A stretch of DNA of 64,000 bases from Novosphingobium aureum (GTDB lineage: Bacteria > Pseudomonadota > Alphaproteobacteria > Sphingomonadales > Sphingomonadaceae), in assembly GCF_015865035.1 (NCBI RefSeq), contig NZ_JADZGI010000001.1, positions 1,054,001-1,118,000 on the forward strand. The letters are read 5' to 3'. Shown here piece after piece: positions 15,651-27,563 of the stretch. The translations under genes were made by a program, and so were the position numbers. The notes under the pieces were generated by a model. It was not told the DNA's origin and did not search any database. It worked only from the letters and a program-made list of their open reading frames with translations. Each line of letters starts with the position of its first letter. Position 1 is the stretch's first letter.

Positions 15651-16691
15651 GGCGCGGGGACATAACCCGTTATTTCGCAAAACCCAAGGTTCGCGAGCAA
15701 AAAAGCAGCAATGTTCCGCCAACTACCGCGGATCGACGCAGTAAGGAACCTCGATGAAGGCAATTTCGGACAGATCGTTCGTCGTCACTGACGAAGAGTT
15801 TTGCAGTTCAAATAAGTGACGCACTCATTTTGGACTTATATCGCATCGCAATGAATGTCATAGTATAGTTGTGAAGGCATCCTTGTGATAACTTGATGCA
15901 TATTAATTTGCGTGACAGTTGTCTTAAATATTAAAAATTGGGATGTGGTCGCAGGTAAGTCAAGGTGCAGGGGGGCGGTAGGACATGTCTCTTGCGCGCA
16001 AGTGAACCGGTGCGAACTGCATTGTCGAGTATCGCTAAACCCTGAAATCATGGTGATTTCAGGTTCTGAGGCAATTCCGGCATGGCTGTCGTGCTGCAGT
16101 TGCTAATAGGGCAAGGCGCTGGCTGAGGCTCTGTCATGTCGTCTTGCGAATTTGCGAAGGAAGCAGATGTCTCGAGGCTTGCATGCAAAAGAACCGGACT
16201 GTCAGATCTGAAGGTCGTCGTCTGTGAACAGGCTCCCTGTTAACTCCTACAATATACGCGTTTCGGATCATGACTCACCCACTTGTTTCCAAGAACCGTC
16301 TGTAACCTTGATCCACCCTTGGCGACTTGTGTTGTGTACTGTACATAGGCTGGCGAGAGAGTGCCCCGTGGTTCGCTCATGGTTCGGATGCGTCGAGGTG
16401 TCGCTGCGGGGGTGTCGGCAAGGTGCTTGCCGCAAACCGAGGGTGATCCAGCGGTGTCCGAAGCGAACCCGCCTCCCGGCCGTCCCCACGCGGCACCGCA
16501 GTTTTCACGCGCCGCGCAGCGGCGCGGCGGAACGCGCCACTCATCGCGATTCTTGCAAGACCCTGTCAGTCTTGATCGGCCCTTCCGATCATACTCATCG
16601 GGCCAATGCACTTTGGTGCAAGGGCGGTTGGCTCCTACACAAGTGCGGCTCGCAGAGAGAGCGTTCGTCAGCAACTGGTGGAGAGGCAATC
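15651..16691. other. Gene-poor, locally AT-rich intergenic stretch before katG
   Basis: About 15,780-15,950 is clearly AT-richer than the surroundings and looks noncoding. A 10-bp inverted repeat with a 3-nt loop (CCTGAAATCA/TGATTTCAGG) lies at 16041-16063. A sigma-70-like promoter candidate for katG is at 16319-16347. Short open frames show no convincing motif. I see no gene in this kilobase. Confidence 0.5.
16319..16347 (+). promoter_or_regulatory. Sigma-70-like promoter candidate upstream of katG
   Basis: TTGGCG (16319-16324) and TACATA (16342-16347) are separated by 17 nt, about 345 nt upstream of the katG start. This would leave a long leader, so it is only a candidate. Confidence 0.3.
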
Positions 16692-18965
16692 ATGCCCAGC
16701 ACTTCCAAAATGCGCCCCGGCGCCAACTATCCCTTTTCGCGCAGCTTCCGGCTGCTCCTGATTGCCAGCGCGGCATCGCTTGCAAGCCTTCCAGCCCATG
16801 CCGAGGTCGAGAACGAGACCGTCAGCCAGGAAGACACCTCGGTGCGCGCCAAGATCGGCGGCATGACCAACGAGGACTGGTGGCCTGACCGCCTCGACCT
16901 TACGGCGCTGCGCCAGCACGAGGCGATGTCCAACCCCTATGGCGCCGACTTCGACTACGCCAAGGAATTCGCCAGCCTCGACCTCGATGCGGTCAAGGCC
17001 GACATCAAGAAGGTCCTGACCACCTCGCAGCCCTGGTGGCCCGCCGACTACGGCCACTACGGCCCGTTCTTCATCCGCATGGCCTGGCACTCTGCCGGTA
17101 CGTACCGCGTGGGTGACGGGCGTGGCGGTTCGGACGGCGGCGAGCAGCGCTTCGATCCGCTCAACTCCTGGCCCGACAACGTGAGCCTCGACAAGGCCCG
17201 CCGCCTCGTGTGGCCGATCAAGCAGAAGTACGGCCGCAAGCTCTCGTGGGGCGACCTGATGGTGCTCTCGGGCACGGTCGCGCTAGAGGACATGGGCTTC
17301 AAGACCGTCGGTTTCGCCGGTGGTCGCGTCGATGCCTGGCAGCCCGACGTCGTCTACTGGGGCCCCGAGATGAAGATGATGGGCTCTGAGCGCTACACCA
17401 AGGACGGCAAGCTGCAGAAGTCGCTCGCCGCGACCACGATGGGCCTCATCTACGTGAATCCCGAAGGGCCCAACGGCAACCACGATCCCAAGTCGGCCGC
17501 CGCCGCGATCCGCGTCGCCTTCGGCAACATGGCGATGAACGACGAGGAAACCCTCGCGCTGATCGCGGGCGGGCACACCTTCGGCAAGGCGCATGGCGCG
17601 CACAAGCCGCAGGAGTGTCTGGGTGACGAGCCCACCGCGGCAGGCGTCGAGGCGCAGGGGCTTGGCTGGAAGAACAAGTGCGGCAAGGGCAATGCCGAGG
17701 ACACGCTGACCTCGGGCCTCGAAGGCGCATGGTCGGCGAGCCCGACGCAGTTCACCACGCAGTACGTCGACAACCTGCTCAACTTCGATTGGGTCAAGAC
17801 CAAGAGCCCGGCGGGCGCGACGCAGTGGATCCCGACCGATCCCGCCGCCGCGCAGATGGTCCCCGACGCCCATGTCGAGGGCAAGTTCCACGCGCCGATC
17901 ATGTTCACCACCGACATCGCGCTCAAGGAGGACCCCGCGTTCCGCGCAGTGCTCGAGAAGTGGCAGAAGAACCCCGACGACTTCGCTAAGGCCTTCGCGC
18001 GTGCATGGTTCAAGCTCACGCACCGCGATCTCGGACCGCAGGTGCGCTACCTCGGCGCGGACATCCCCGATGAGACCTACATGTGGCAGGACCCTCTGCC
18101 CAAGGCGAGCATCAAGCCGATCGGCGAGGCCGACGCCAAGGCGCTGAAGAGCAAGATCATGGCCTCGGGGCTGACCGTCCCGCAGCTGGTACGCACGGCC
18201 TGGGCCTCGGCCTCGACCTATCGCGGCACCGACATGCGCGGCGGTGCCAACGGTGCGCGCCTCAGGCTTGACCCGCAAACCTCGTGGGCAGTGAACGACC
18301 CGGCTGAGCTCAAGATGGTGCTGGCCAAGCTGGAGCAGATCCAGAAGGCTTCGCCTGCGCCGATCTCGATGGCCGACCTCATCGTTCTTGGCGGCGCGGC
18401 TGCCATCGAGAAGGCTGCGGCTGATGCCGGGCACAGCGTGAGCGTGCCGTTCACTCCGGGCCGCGTCGATGCGACCCAGGACATGACCGATGCCGCCTCG
18501 TTCGCCTATCTCGAGCCCAAGGCCGACGCCTTCCGCAACTACTACCGCGAAGGCGCAGACTTCGCGCCGGCAGAGGCGATGGTCGACAAGGCCGACATGC
18601 TCGGCCTCACCGTGCCCGAGATGACCGTGTTGGTCGGCGGGATGCGTGCGCTCGGCGCCAATGCGGGCAATACCCGCTACGGCGTGCTGACCGATCGTCC
18701 GGGGCAGCTGACGAACGACTTCTTCGTCAACCTGCTGACGATGGACACGGTGTGGTCGAAGACCAGCAATCCGGGCTACTACGAGGGCAAGGACCGCAAG
18801 AGCGGTGCGGCCAAGTGGACAGCGACCCCGGTCGACCTGATCTACGGCTCGAACTCCGAGCTGCGCGCGGTTTCCGAGGCCTATGCCTCGGCGGATGCGG
18901 GCGACCTGTTCGTCAAGGACTTCGTCGCCGCCTGGACCAAGGTGATGAACGCCGACCGCTACTGA
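16692..18965 (+). CDS. katG: Catalase-peroxidase KatG with signal peptide
   Basis: The 757-residue two-domain heme enzyme removes H2O2. Active-site residues are all visible: distal Arg129, Trp132 and His133 (RMAWHSAGTYR), proximal His295 (IAGGHTFGKAHG), and the Trp132-Tyr254-Met280 set that forms the catalase adduct. Spacing matches M. tuberculosis KatG (107/229/255). The N-terminus FRLLLIASAASLASLPAHAE looks like a Sec signal peptide, so it may be periplasmic, unlike most KatG. The start at 16692 has GGAGAGG 6 nt upstream; another Met follows at codon 7. The open frame continues upstream only as noncoding-like sequence. Confidence 0.95.
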   Translation: MPSTSKMRPGANYPFSRSFRLLLIASAASLASLPAHAEVENETVSQEDTSVRAKIGGMTNEDWWPDRLDLTALRQHEAMSNPYGADFDYAKEFASLDLDAVKADIKKVLTTSQPWWPADYGHYGPFFIRMAWHSAGTYRVGDGRGGSDGGEQRFDPLNSWPDNVSLDKARRLVWPIKQKYGRKLSWGDLMVLSGTVALEDMGFKTVGFAGGRVDAWQPDVVYWGPEMKMMGSERYTKDGKLQKSLAATTMGLIYVNPEGPNGNHDPKSAAAAIRVAFGNMAMNDEETLALIAGGHTFGKAHGAHKPQECLGDEPTAAGVEAQGLGWKNKCGKGNAEDTLTSGLEGAWSASPTQFTTQYVDNLLNFDWVKTKSPAGATQWIPTDPAAAQMVPDAHVEGKFHAPIMFTTDIALKEDPAFRAVLEKWQKNPDDFAKAFARAWFKLTHRDLGPQVRYLGADIPDETYMWQDPLPKASIKPIGEADAKALKSKIMASGLTVPQLVRTAWASASTYRGTDMRGGANGARLRLDPQTSWAVNDPAELKMVLAKLEQIQKASPAPISMADLIVLGGAAAIEKAAADAGHSVSVPFTPGRVDATQDMTDAASFAYLEPKADAFRNYYREGADFAPAEAMVDKADMLGLTVPEMTVLVGGMRALGANAGNTRYGVLTDRPGQLTNDFFVNLLTMDTVWSKTSNPGYYEGKDRKSGAAKWTATPVDLIYGSNSELRAVSEAYASADAGDLFVKDFVAAWTKVMNADRY

Positions 18966-18988
18966 TAGCGACCGGCTCCAAGTGAGCG

Positions 18989-19027
18989 GGAAGGCGGTGC
19001 CCGGGTGGGTGCCGCCTTCCTCGTTTT
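18989..19027 (+). terminator. Rho-independent terminator of katG
   Basis: GGAAGGCGG (18989-18997) pairs with CCGCCTTCC (19012-19020) and is followed by TCGTTTT, 24 nt past the katG stop. Confidence 0.8.
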
Positions 19028-19511
19028 GCCCGGCAGGGGAGGGGGGGGCTCGCGCGAGGCCCGGTGCGGTGCGCCAACCTTGACCCGGGCAGCCCTTTCC
19101 CGTAAGGGCGCCCCAATCCCGCGGGCCAGTCTCGTGGGAACAGATTAGAGCTGAACGCTGCCAGCAGGTATTTTTCGGCGGATTTCCGATCTCTTCGCAG
19201 GTTGGAATGCGGTTCTTCGGAACCGGCCTTGGCCCGATTCGGGTCGATGGTTGCCGCAAGGATCCCCTGGCAGAGTAATCCGGTGCTTCGGTCCGGGTGG
19301 AGTGTCTTTCGGCTCGCGCATGGCGGTTTACCGCACATTGCCTCGTTTTAGCGAGGGGTGTGCCAGCATCGTTCATCGCGCGGCTTCACTCCATTCTTCG
19401 AAATGCACCGGCCCCCAAGACCCGGGGTGCGAGGGGTCCGTCCCGTGGCCCGGCTCTGGCCATGGTGCGGGCCGGATCCATCGCACTCCACATTTCGAAA
19501 GAAGAGTATAG
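19028..19511. other. Long upstream region of the str operon
   Basis: No coding sequence is evident. It holds a promoter candidate at 19080-19108 and would provide a leader of about 400 nt before rpsL if that promoter is used. A small stem (CCTCG/CGAGG) lies near 19342-19357. Confidence 0.45.
19080..19108 (+). promoter_or_regulatory. Promoter candidate for the str operon
   Basis: TTGACC (19080-19085) and TAAGGG (19103-19108) are separated by 17 nt. The same -10-like TAAGNG occurs in the candidates before rplO and rpsM. Confidence 0.35.
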
Positions 19512-19883
19512 ATGCCCACTATCAACCAGCTGGTCCGCAAAGGCCGCGTGCTCCAGAAGGCCAAGAGCAAGGTTCCGGCCATGGAGCAGAACCCCCAGAA
19601 GCGCGGCGTTTGCACCCGCGTTTACACGACCACCCCGAAGAAGCCGAACTCGGCACTTCGCAAGGTCGCCAAGGTCCGTCTGACCAACAGCCGCGAAGTC
19701 ATTTCGTACATCCCGGGTGAAGGCCACAACCTGCAGGAGCACTCGGTCGTGCTCATCCGCGGCGGCCGCGTCCGCGACCTTCCCGGCGTTCGCTACCACA
19801 TCCTGCGCGGTGTGCTCGATACGCAGGGCGTCAAGGACCGCAAGCAGTCGCGCTCGAAGTACGGCGCCAAGCGTCCGAAGTAA
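19512..19883 (+). CDS. rpsL: 30S ribosomal protein S12, with Arg at codon 88
   Basis: The 123-residue protein of the decoding centre is nearly identical to the family standard. The first streptomycin loop is wild-type (TPKKPNSALRK, Lys43). The second reads GGRVRDLPGVRYH, so codon 88 (CGC at 19773-19775) is Arg where E. coli and most bacteria have Lys. A Lys-to-Arg change here is a known streptomycin-resistance substitution. It is first in rpsL-rpsG-fusA-tuf. The ATG at 19512 follows an AAGAAGAG element. Confidence 0.98.
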   Translation: MPTINQLVRKGRVLQKAKSKVPAMEQNPQKRGVCTRVYTTTPKKPNSALRKVAKVRLTNSREVISYIPGEGHNLQEHSVVLIRGGRVRDLPGVRYHILRGVLDTQGVKDRKQSRSKYGAKRPK

Positions 19884-19912
19884 GCTGGTCTTAAGGCTCG
19901 CGGCGGGGCACC

Positions 19913-20022
19913 CGTCATCCCGGCGAAAGCTGGGACCGCTGGCAGCCTGACGCGAGCTTGAAGGCAAGAAACATACCGAGCGCCCAGTGAGGCCAACGAT
20001 CCCAGCGTTCGCTGGGGTGACG
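19913..20022. repeat. REP-like imperfect inverted repeat pair between rpsL and rpsG
   Basis: CGTCATCCCGGCGAAAGCTGGGAC (19913-19936, quoted in two parts: a CGTCATCCC end and a GCTGGGAC end) faces an inverted relative at 19998-20022 (GATCCCAG ... GGGGTGACGG). It is the same general family as the GTCATTCCCGCG repeats at 48.2 and 48.9 kb. Confidence 0.6.
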
Positions 20023-20066
20023 GTTGAAGACCTCCGCTACGCTCCGGACCTTTTGGAGTTTTTGAA

Positions 20067-20537
20067 ATGTCACGTCGTCGTCGTCCCGAGAAGCGGGAAA
20101 TCCTGCCGGATCCGAAGTTTGGTGATCTGGTCCTGTCGAAGTTCATGAACAACCTCATGTACGACGGCAAGAAGTCGGCTGCAGAGCGCATCGTCTATGG
20201 CGCGCTCGACACCATGGAAGCACGCGCCAAGGCCGATCCGGTCCAGCTGTTCCACGATGCGCTGAACAACGTGAAGCCGCAGATCGAGGTCCGCAGCCGC
20301 CGCGTCGGTGGTGCGACCTACCAGGTCCCCGTCGAGGTTCGTCCCGAGCGCGCCCAGGCCCTCGCGATCCGCTGGCTGATCACCGCCTCGCGCGGTCGTC
20401 CCGAGACCACCATGTCGGCGCGCCTCTCGGGCGAGCTCATGGATGCGGCCAACAATCGCGGCAACGCCGTGAAGAAGCGCGAAGACACGCACCGCATGGC
20501 GGACGCGAACCGCGCCTTCTCGCACTACCGCTGGTAA
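20067..20537 (+). CDS. rpsG: 30S ribosomal protein S7
   Basis: The 156-residue protein nucleates assembly of the 30S head and contacts the 3' domain of 16S rRNA and the E-site tRNA. It has the standard start MSRRRRPEKREILPDPKFGD and ends FSHYRW, with no truncation or insertion. The rpsL-rpsG gap is 183 nt and carries an inverted REP-like pair, longer than usual for this operon, so partial uncoupling or RNA processing between the two is possible. Confidence 0.98.
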   Translation: MSRRRRPEKREILPDPKFGDLVLSKFMNNLMYDGKKSAAERIVYGALDTMEARAKADPVQLFHDALNNVKPQIEVRSRRVGGATYQVPVEVRPERAQALAIRWLITASRGRPETTMSARLSGELMDAANNRGNAVKKREDTHRMADANRAFSHYRW

Positions 20538-20651
20538 ATTTCGTGGCAGCCCGCATGGCACACGTCATGCGGGCGTCACACTTTCAATTCAGGGGGCACG
20601 GGTTTATCTGAGCCCGCATCCGTCCTCAAACTCCTGCTAAGGAATCGCACC

Positions 20652-22724
<2,073 letters not shown>

Positions 22725-22819
22725 CGGCAAGAATGGTTCTAGGGGCGGCGCCTGCTGATTCTGCGGGAGCCGCCTCGAATTCCCCAGATTCAATTTCATT
22801 GTGAAAGAAGGTTTGTAAG

Positions 22820-24010
<1,191 letters not shown>

Positions 24011-24039
24011 TCGACAGCTCTTCATAGACGCACGTGATT

Positions 24040-24078
24040 GGCCCGGTCCTGCGCAAGCAGGGCCGGGCCTTCGCGTTT
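24040..24078 (+). terminator. Rho-independent terminator of the str operon
   Basis: GGCCCGGTCCTGC (24040-24052) pairs with GCAGGGCCGGGCC (24057-24069, one G-U) around a GCAA tetraloop and is followed by TTCGCGTTT. It separates tuf from the S10 operon. Confidence 0.85.
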
Positions 24079-24264
24079 CGGGGCTGCTCAAACTGTAAAG
24101 CGTGATTCGCACGAGGCGGGGCAGGGCGCTCGCCAGCTGCCCGATCGCTTTTATGCGCGATCTAACAATCTGGCGGAAATGCGCGCCTCTTCGTTAGAAT
24201 CATGCGTTCGCAAGGGCCTGGCCCGGCATCGCGGCGCCTGCGCAAGAAAAGCGTAAAACAGGGC

Positions 24265-24293
24265 TTGCCCGACTCGCTGTCAGCGTGTAGTTG
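24265..24293 (+). promoter_or_regulatory. Promoter candidate for the S10 operon
   Basis: TTGCCC (24265-24270) and TAGTTG (24288-24293) are separated by 17 nt, 60 nt upstream of rpsJ and after the tuf terminator. Confidence 0.4.
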
Positions 24294-24353
24294 CGCGGCT
24301 CGAATTTGACGGGGCTTTATGCCCTTTGGCTCTTTCTCATCGGTAGCAGGTAC

Positions 24354-24665
24354 ATGGAAGCTCAGAACATCCGCATTCGCCTCAAGGCGTTTGACCACCG
24401 CGTGCTCGACCAGGCAACTGGCGAAATCGCTGACACGGCCCGCCGCACCGGCGCGCTCATTCGGGGCCCCATTCCGCTGCCGACCAAGATCGAGAAGTTC
24501 ACCGTGAACCGCGGTCCGCACATCGACAAGAAGTCGCGTGAGCAGTTCGAAGTCCGCACGTACAAGCGTCTGCTTGACATCGTGCAGCCGAACGCTGCCA
24601 CCGTCGACGCTCTGATGAAGCTGGACCTCGCGGCCGGCGTCAACGTCGAGATCAAGCTGGCCTGA
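24354..24665 (+). CDS. rpsJ: 30S ribosomal protein S10 (NusE)
   Basis: The 103-residue protein matches the E. coli length exactly and also serves as NusE in antitermination complexes. The start MEAQNIRIRLKAFDHRVLD at 24354 is the family start; the open frame upstream is leader. Conserved GPIPLPTKIEKFTVNRGPHIDKKSREQFE is intact. It is followed by a 360-nt untranslated gap before rplC, unusual inside an S10 operon. Confidence 0.97.
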   Translation: MEAQNIRIRLKAFDHRVLDQATGEIADTARRTGALIRGPIPLPTKIEKFTVNRGPHIDKKSREQFEVRTYKRLLDIVQPNAATVDALMKLDLAAGVNVEIKLA

Positions 24666-25025
24666 TCCAGCTTCGGGGCTGCTGCGGCGGCCCCGGCAGT
24701 CGTTCCGATCGGACTTAAAACGATCGGGCGAAATTCGGATCTCTCGAGATCCAGATAACCTTGTCGATCCATCGAGATCGGCTTTGCGCGACAAGACGCG
24801 CAGAGACAGAGCCTCCAGGGTGCACCGCACCGGCGAGGACACAAGGGATACCTCCGGTCCTTCCTTCGGGAAGGGCTGGGAATGCGTCCCCCGTCTCGTT
24901 TCCGCAGCGGCCATTCGGGCTGCTTGCAGGGAACACCCAGCCCGGACGGGGCATGCATCACATCATTGGGCTGGACACGCCTGTTCGGGATGGGCCCGGG
25001 CAGGCCTCTGTTGAGGAGACAGATC
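24666..25025 (+). other. Structured 360-nt spacer between rpsJ and rplC
   Basis: No gene is visible. Hairpin-forming elements are dense: GGATCT/AGATCC (24737-24752), CCTTCC-UUCG-GGAAGG (24859-24874), and CAGCCC near 24939 with GGGCTG near 24968. No T-tract terminator is seen. It may be a regulatory leader for the rplC-rplD part of the operon. Confidence 0.5.
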
Positions 25026-25781
25026 ATGCGTACTGGCGTGATCGCCAAGAAGGTCGGGATGACCCGCCTGTTCCAGGAGGACGGGCGTCATGTTCCCGTT
25101 ACCGTCCTGGCACTTGAAGATTGTCAGGTGGTTTCGGTCCGCACCGAAGACCGTGACGGCTACGTCGCGGTTCAGCTCGGTGCCGGTGAAGCCAAGCAGA
25201 AGAACGTTGCCAAGCCGCAGCGCGAGCACTTCGCCAAGGCTGAAGTTTCGCTCAAGATGCGTGTTGCCGAGTTCCGCGTCGCCGACGACGCGCTGCTCGA
25301 GGTCGGTTCGACCATCGCTGCCTCGCACTTCGTGCCCGGCCAGCTCGTCGACGTTGCCGGCCACACGCAGGGCAAGGGCTTCGCGGGCGCCATGAAGCGT
25401 TGGGGCTTCGGCGGTCTGCGCGCCACCCACGGTGTTTCGCTCTCGCACCGTTCGCACGGTTCGACGGGTAACCGCCAGGATCCGGGCAAGGTCTTCAAGA
25501 ACAAGAAGATGGCCGGCCACATGGGCGACCGTCAGCGCACCCAGCAGAACCTCGAGATCGTCCGCGTGGACGACGAGCGTGGCCTGATCTTCGTCAAGGG
25601 CTCGGTCCCGGGCGCGAAGAACGCCTGGCTCACCGTTTCGGACGCCGTCAAGGTCGCCCGTCACGCCGAGGCTCCGTACCCGGCCGGTCTCAAGACCGCC
25701 GCCAACAGCAATGACTCGGCTGCCGACACCCCCGCGGAAGACACCGCGGCCGTCGAGGCGACCGAAGGCCAGGAGGGCTAA
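25026..25781 (+). CDS. rplC: 50S ribosomal protein L3
   Basis: The 251-residue protein is longer than E. coli L3 (209). The core runs MRTGVIAKKVGMTRLF to about residue 215, with the peptidyl-transferase-facing loop in GFGGLRATHGVSLSHRSHGSTGNRQDPGKVFKNKKMAGHMG. The last ~30 residues form an acidic, Ala/Glu/Thr-rich tail (DSAADTPAEDTAAVEATEGQ). The start at 25026 is the canonical one; the longer open frame upstream runs through the structured spacer. Confidence 0.97.
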   Translation: MRTGVIAKKVGMTRLFQEDGRHVPVTVLALEDCQVVSVRTEDRDGYVAVQLGAGEAKQKNVAKPQREHFAKAEVSLKMRVAEFRVADDALLEVGSTIAASHFVPGQLVDVAGHTQGKGFAGAMKRWGFGGLRATHGVSLSHRSHGSTGNRQDPGKVFKNKKMAGHMGDRQRTQQNLEIVRVDDERGLIFVKGSVPGAKNAWLTVSDAVKVARHAEAPYPAGLKTAANSNDSAADTPAEDTAAVEATEGQEG

Positions 25782-25784
25782 GTC

Positions 25785-26411
25785 GTGAAGGTTCAGGTCC
25801 TCAATATCGACGGCACCGCCGCCAAGGGCGACATCGAGCTGTCGGATGACGTGTTCGGCATCGAGCCGCGCGCAGACATCCTGCACCGCGTCGTCACTTG
25901 GCAGCTGGAGAACCGTCGCGGTATCGCCCGCGCCACCCGCGAGCGTTCGGACGTTGCCCGTACCGGCAAGAAGTTCGGTCGCCAGAAGGGCGGCGGCACG
26001 GCTCGTCACGGCGACCGCGCTGCACCCGTCTTCATCGGCGGTGGTAAGGCTCACGGTGCCCGTCGTCGCGAGTTCGGCCAGTCGCTGAACAAGAAGCTGC
26101 GCGCACTCGGCCTCAAGATGGCTCTGTCCTCGAAGGCCCAGGCCGGTCTCGTCATCGTCGACTCGCTCGACGTTGCCGACGCCAAGACCAAGGCTCTCGC
26201 CGGTCAGCTGGCCAAGGCCAACTTCGGCAAGAAGGTGCTCGTGATCGACGGCGACGCGGTCAACGACAACTTCGCCAAGGCTGCCCGCAACCTCATCGGC
26301 GTCAACGTTCTGCCCGCACAGGGCGCGAACGTTTACGACATCCTGAAGCACGACACGCTGGTGCTCACCCGCGCCGCCGTCGAAAAGCTGGAGGCTCGCT
26401 TCAATGGCTAA
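25785..26411 (+). CDS. rplD: 50S ribosomal protein L4
   Basis: The 208-residue protein binds domain I of 23S rRNA and lines the exit tunnel with its extended loop (GRQKGGGTARHGDRAAPVFIGGG). The start is GTG, three bases after the rplC stop. It overlaps rplW by 8 nt. In gammaproteobacteria L4 also represses the S10 operon through the leader; whether it does so here is unknown, but the spacer before rplC is a plausible site. Confidence 0.97.
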   Translation: MKVQVLNIDGTAAKGDIELSDDVFGIEPRADILHRVVTWQLENRRGIARATRERSDVARTGKKFGRQKGGGTARHGDRAAPVFIGGGKAHGARRREFGQSLNKKLRALGLKMALSSKAQAGLVIVDSLDVADAKTKALAGQLAKANFGKKVLVIDGDAVNDNFAKAARNLIGVNVLPAQGANVYDILKHDTLVLTRAAVEKLEARFNG

Positions 26412-26715
26412 GTCTGCTGCAGAAATCCGTCACTACGACGTGATCCTCGCACCGCACATCACCGAGAAGGCGACGCTGCTCTCCGAGCACAACGCGGTCG
26501 TCTTCAAGGTTGCCGGCGATGCGACCAAGCCCGAGATCAAGGCTGCCGTCGAGGCGCTGTTCAGCGTCAAGGTTACCGGCGTGAACACCCTGGTCACCAA
26601 GGGCAAGACCAAGCGCTGGCGCGGTAAGGAATACCGCCGCAGCGACGTGAAGAAGGCGATTGTCACGCTGGCCGAAGGTCAGACGATCGACATCACCGAA
26701 GGCGTGCGGGGTTAA
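26404..26715 (+). CDS. rplW: 50S ribosomal protein L23
   Basis: The 103-residue protein sits at the tunnel exit and docks trigger factor and SRP. It contains the family core IRHYDVILAPHITEKATLLSE and the basic loop TKGKTKRWRGKEYRRSDVKKA. It overlaps the end of rplD by 8 nt, so translation is coupled, and precedes rplB by 5 nt. Confidence 0.97.
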   Translation: MAKSAAEIRHYDVILAPHITEKATLLSEHNAVVFKVAGDATKPEIKAAVEALFSVKVTGVNTLVTKGKTKRWRGKEYRRSDVKKAIVTLAEGQTIDITEGVRG

Positions 26716-26720
26716 TTCCG

Positions 26721-27557
26721 ATGGCACTTAAGCATTACAACCCGACCAGCCCCGCTCGCCGCGGCCTGGTCCTCGTCGACAAGTCGGCGCTGTGGAAGGG
26801 CAAGCCTGTCAAGGCTCTGACCGAAGGCAAGCGCAAGACCGGTGGCCGCAACAACAAGGGTCATGTCACTTCGCGTGGCATCGCCGGTGGTCACAAGCAG
26901 AAGTACCGCTACATCGACTTCAAGCGTCGCAAGTGGGACGTTGAGGGCACCGTCGAGCGGATCGAGTACGATCCCAACCGCACCGCCTTCATCGCGCTCG
27001 TGAACTACGCCGACGGCGAGCAGGCCTACATCATCGCTCCGCAGCGTCTCGCTGCCGGCGACAAGGTCATCGCCGCCGAGAAGTGCGACACCAAGCCTGG
27101 CAACGCCATGCTGCTGTCGCAGATGCCGATCGGCACCATCTGCCACAACGTCGAGATGAAGCCCGGCAAGGGCGGTCAGATCGCACGTTCGGCCGGTGCC
27201 TACGTCCAGGTCGTCGGTCGTGACCGCGGCATGGTCATCGTGCGCCTCAACTCGGGCGAGCAGCGCTACCTGCGTGGCGACTGCATGGGCACGGTCGGTG
27301 CGGTGTCGAACCCCGACAACCAGAACCAGACCCTGGCCAAGGCAGGCCGCAAGCGTTGGATGGGCCGTCGCCCGCTGACCCGTGGTGTTGCCAAGAACCC
27401 GGTCGATCACCCCCACGGTGGTGGTGAAGGCCGTACCTCGGGCGGCCGTCACCCGGTCACTCCCTGGGGTAAGCCGACCAAGGGTGCTCGTACTCGCAAC
27501 AACAAGCAGACGGACAAGATGATCATCCGTTCGCGCCACGCCAAGAAGAAGAGGTAA
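26721..27557 (+). CDS. rplB: 50S ribosomal protein L2
   Basis: The 278-residue protein is needed for subunit association and the peptidyl transferase centre. The conserved C-terminal block NPVDHPHGGGEGRTSGGRHPVTPWGKPTKG, with the functionally important His, is intact. Length is normal (E. coli 273). A tight 5-6 nt spacing on both sides keeps it inside the S10 operon. Confidence 0.98.
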   Translation: MALKHYNPTSPARRGLVLVDKSALWKGKPVKALTEGKRKTGGRNNKGHVTSRGIAGGHKQKYRYIDFKRRKWDVEGTVERIEYDPNRTAFIALVNYADGEQAYIIAPQRLAAGDKVIAAEKCDTKPGNAMLLSQMPIGTICHNVEMKPGKGGQIARSAGAYVQVVGRDRGMVIVRLNSGEQRYLRGDCMGTVGAVSNPDNQNQTLAKAGRKRWMGRRPLTRGVAKNPVDHPHGGGEGRTSGGRHPVTPWGKPTKGARTRNNKQTDKMIIRSRHAKKKR

Positions 27558-27563
27558 GACACG

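Noticed and set aside
15912..16106. 64-codon frame in the AT-rich stretch before katG
   Set aside because: No ribosome-binding site, many Cys, spans the inverted repeat at 16041-16063; treated as noncoding.
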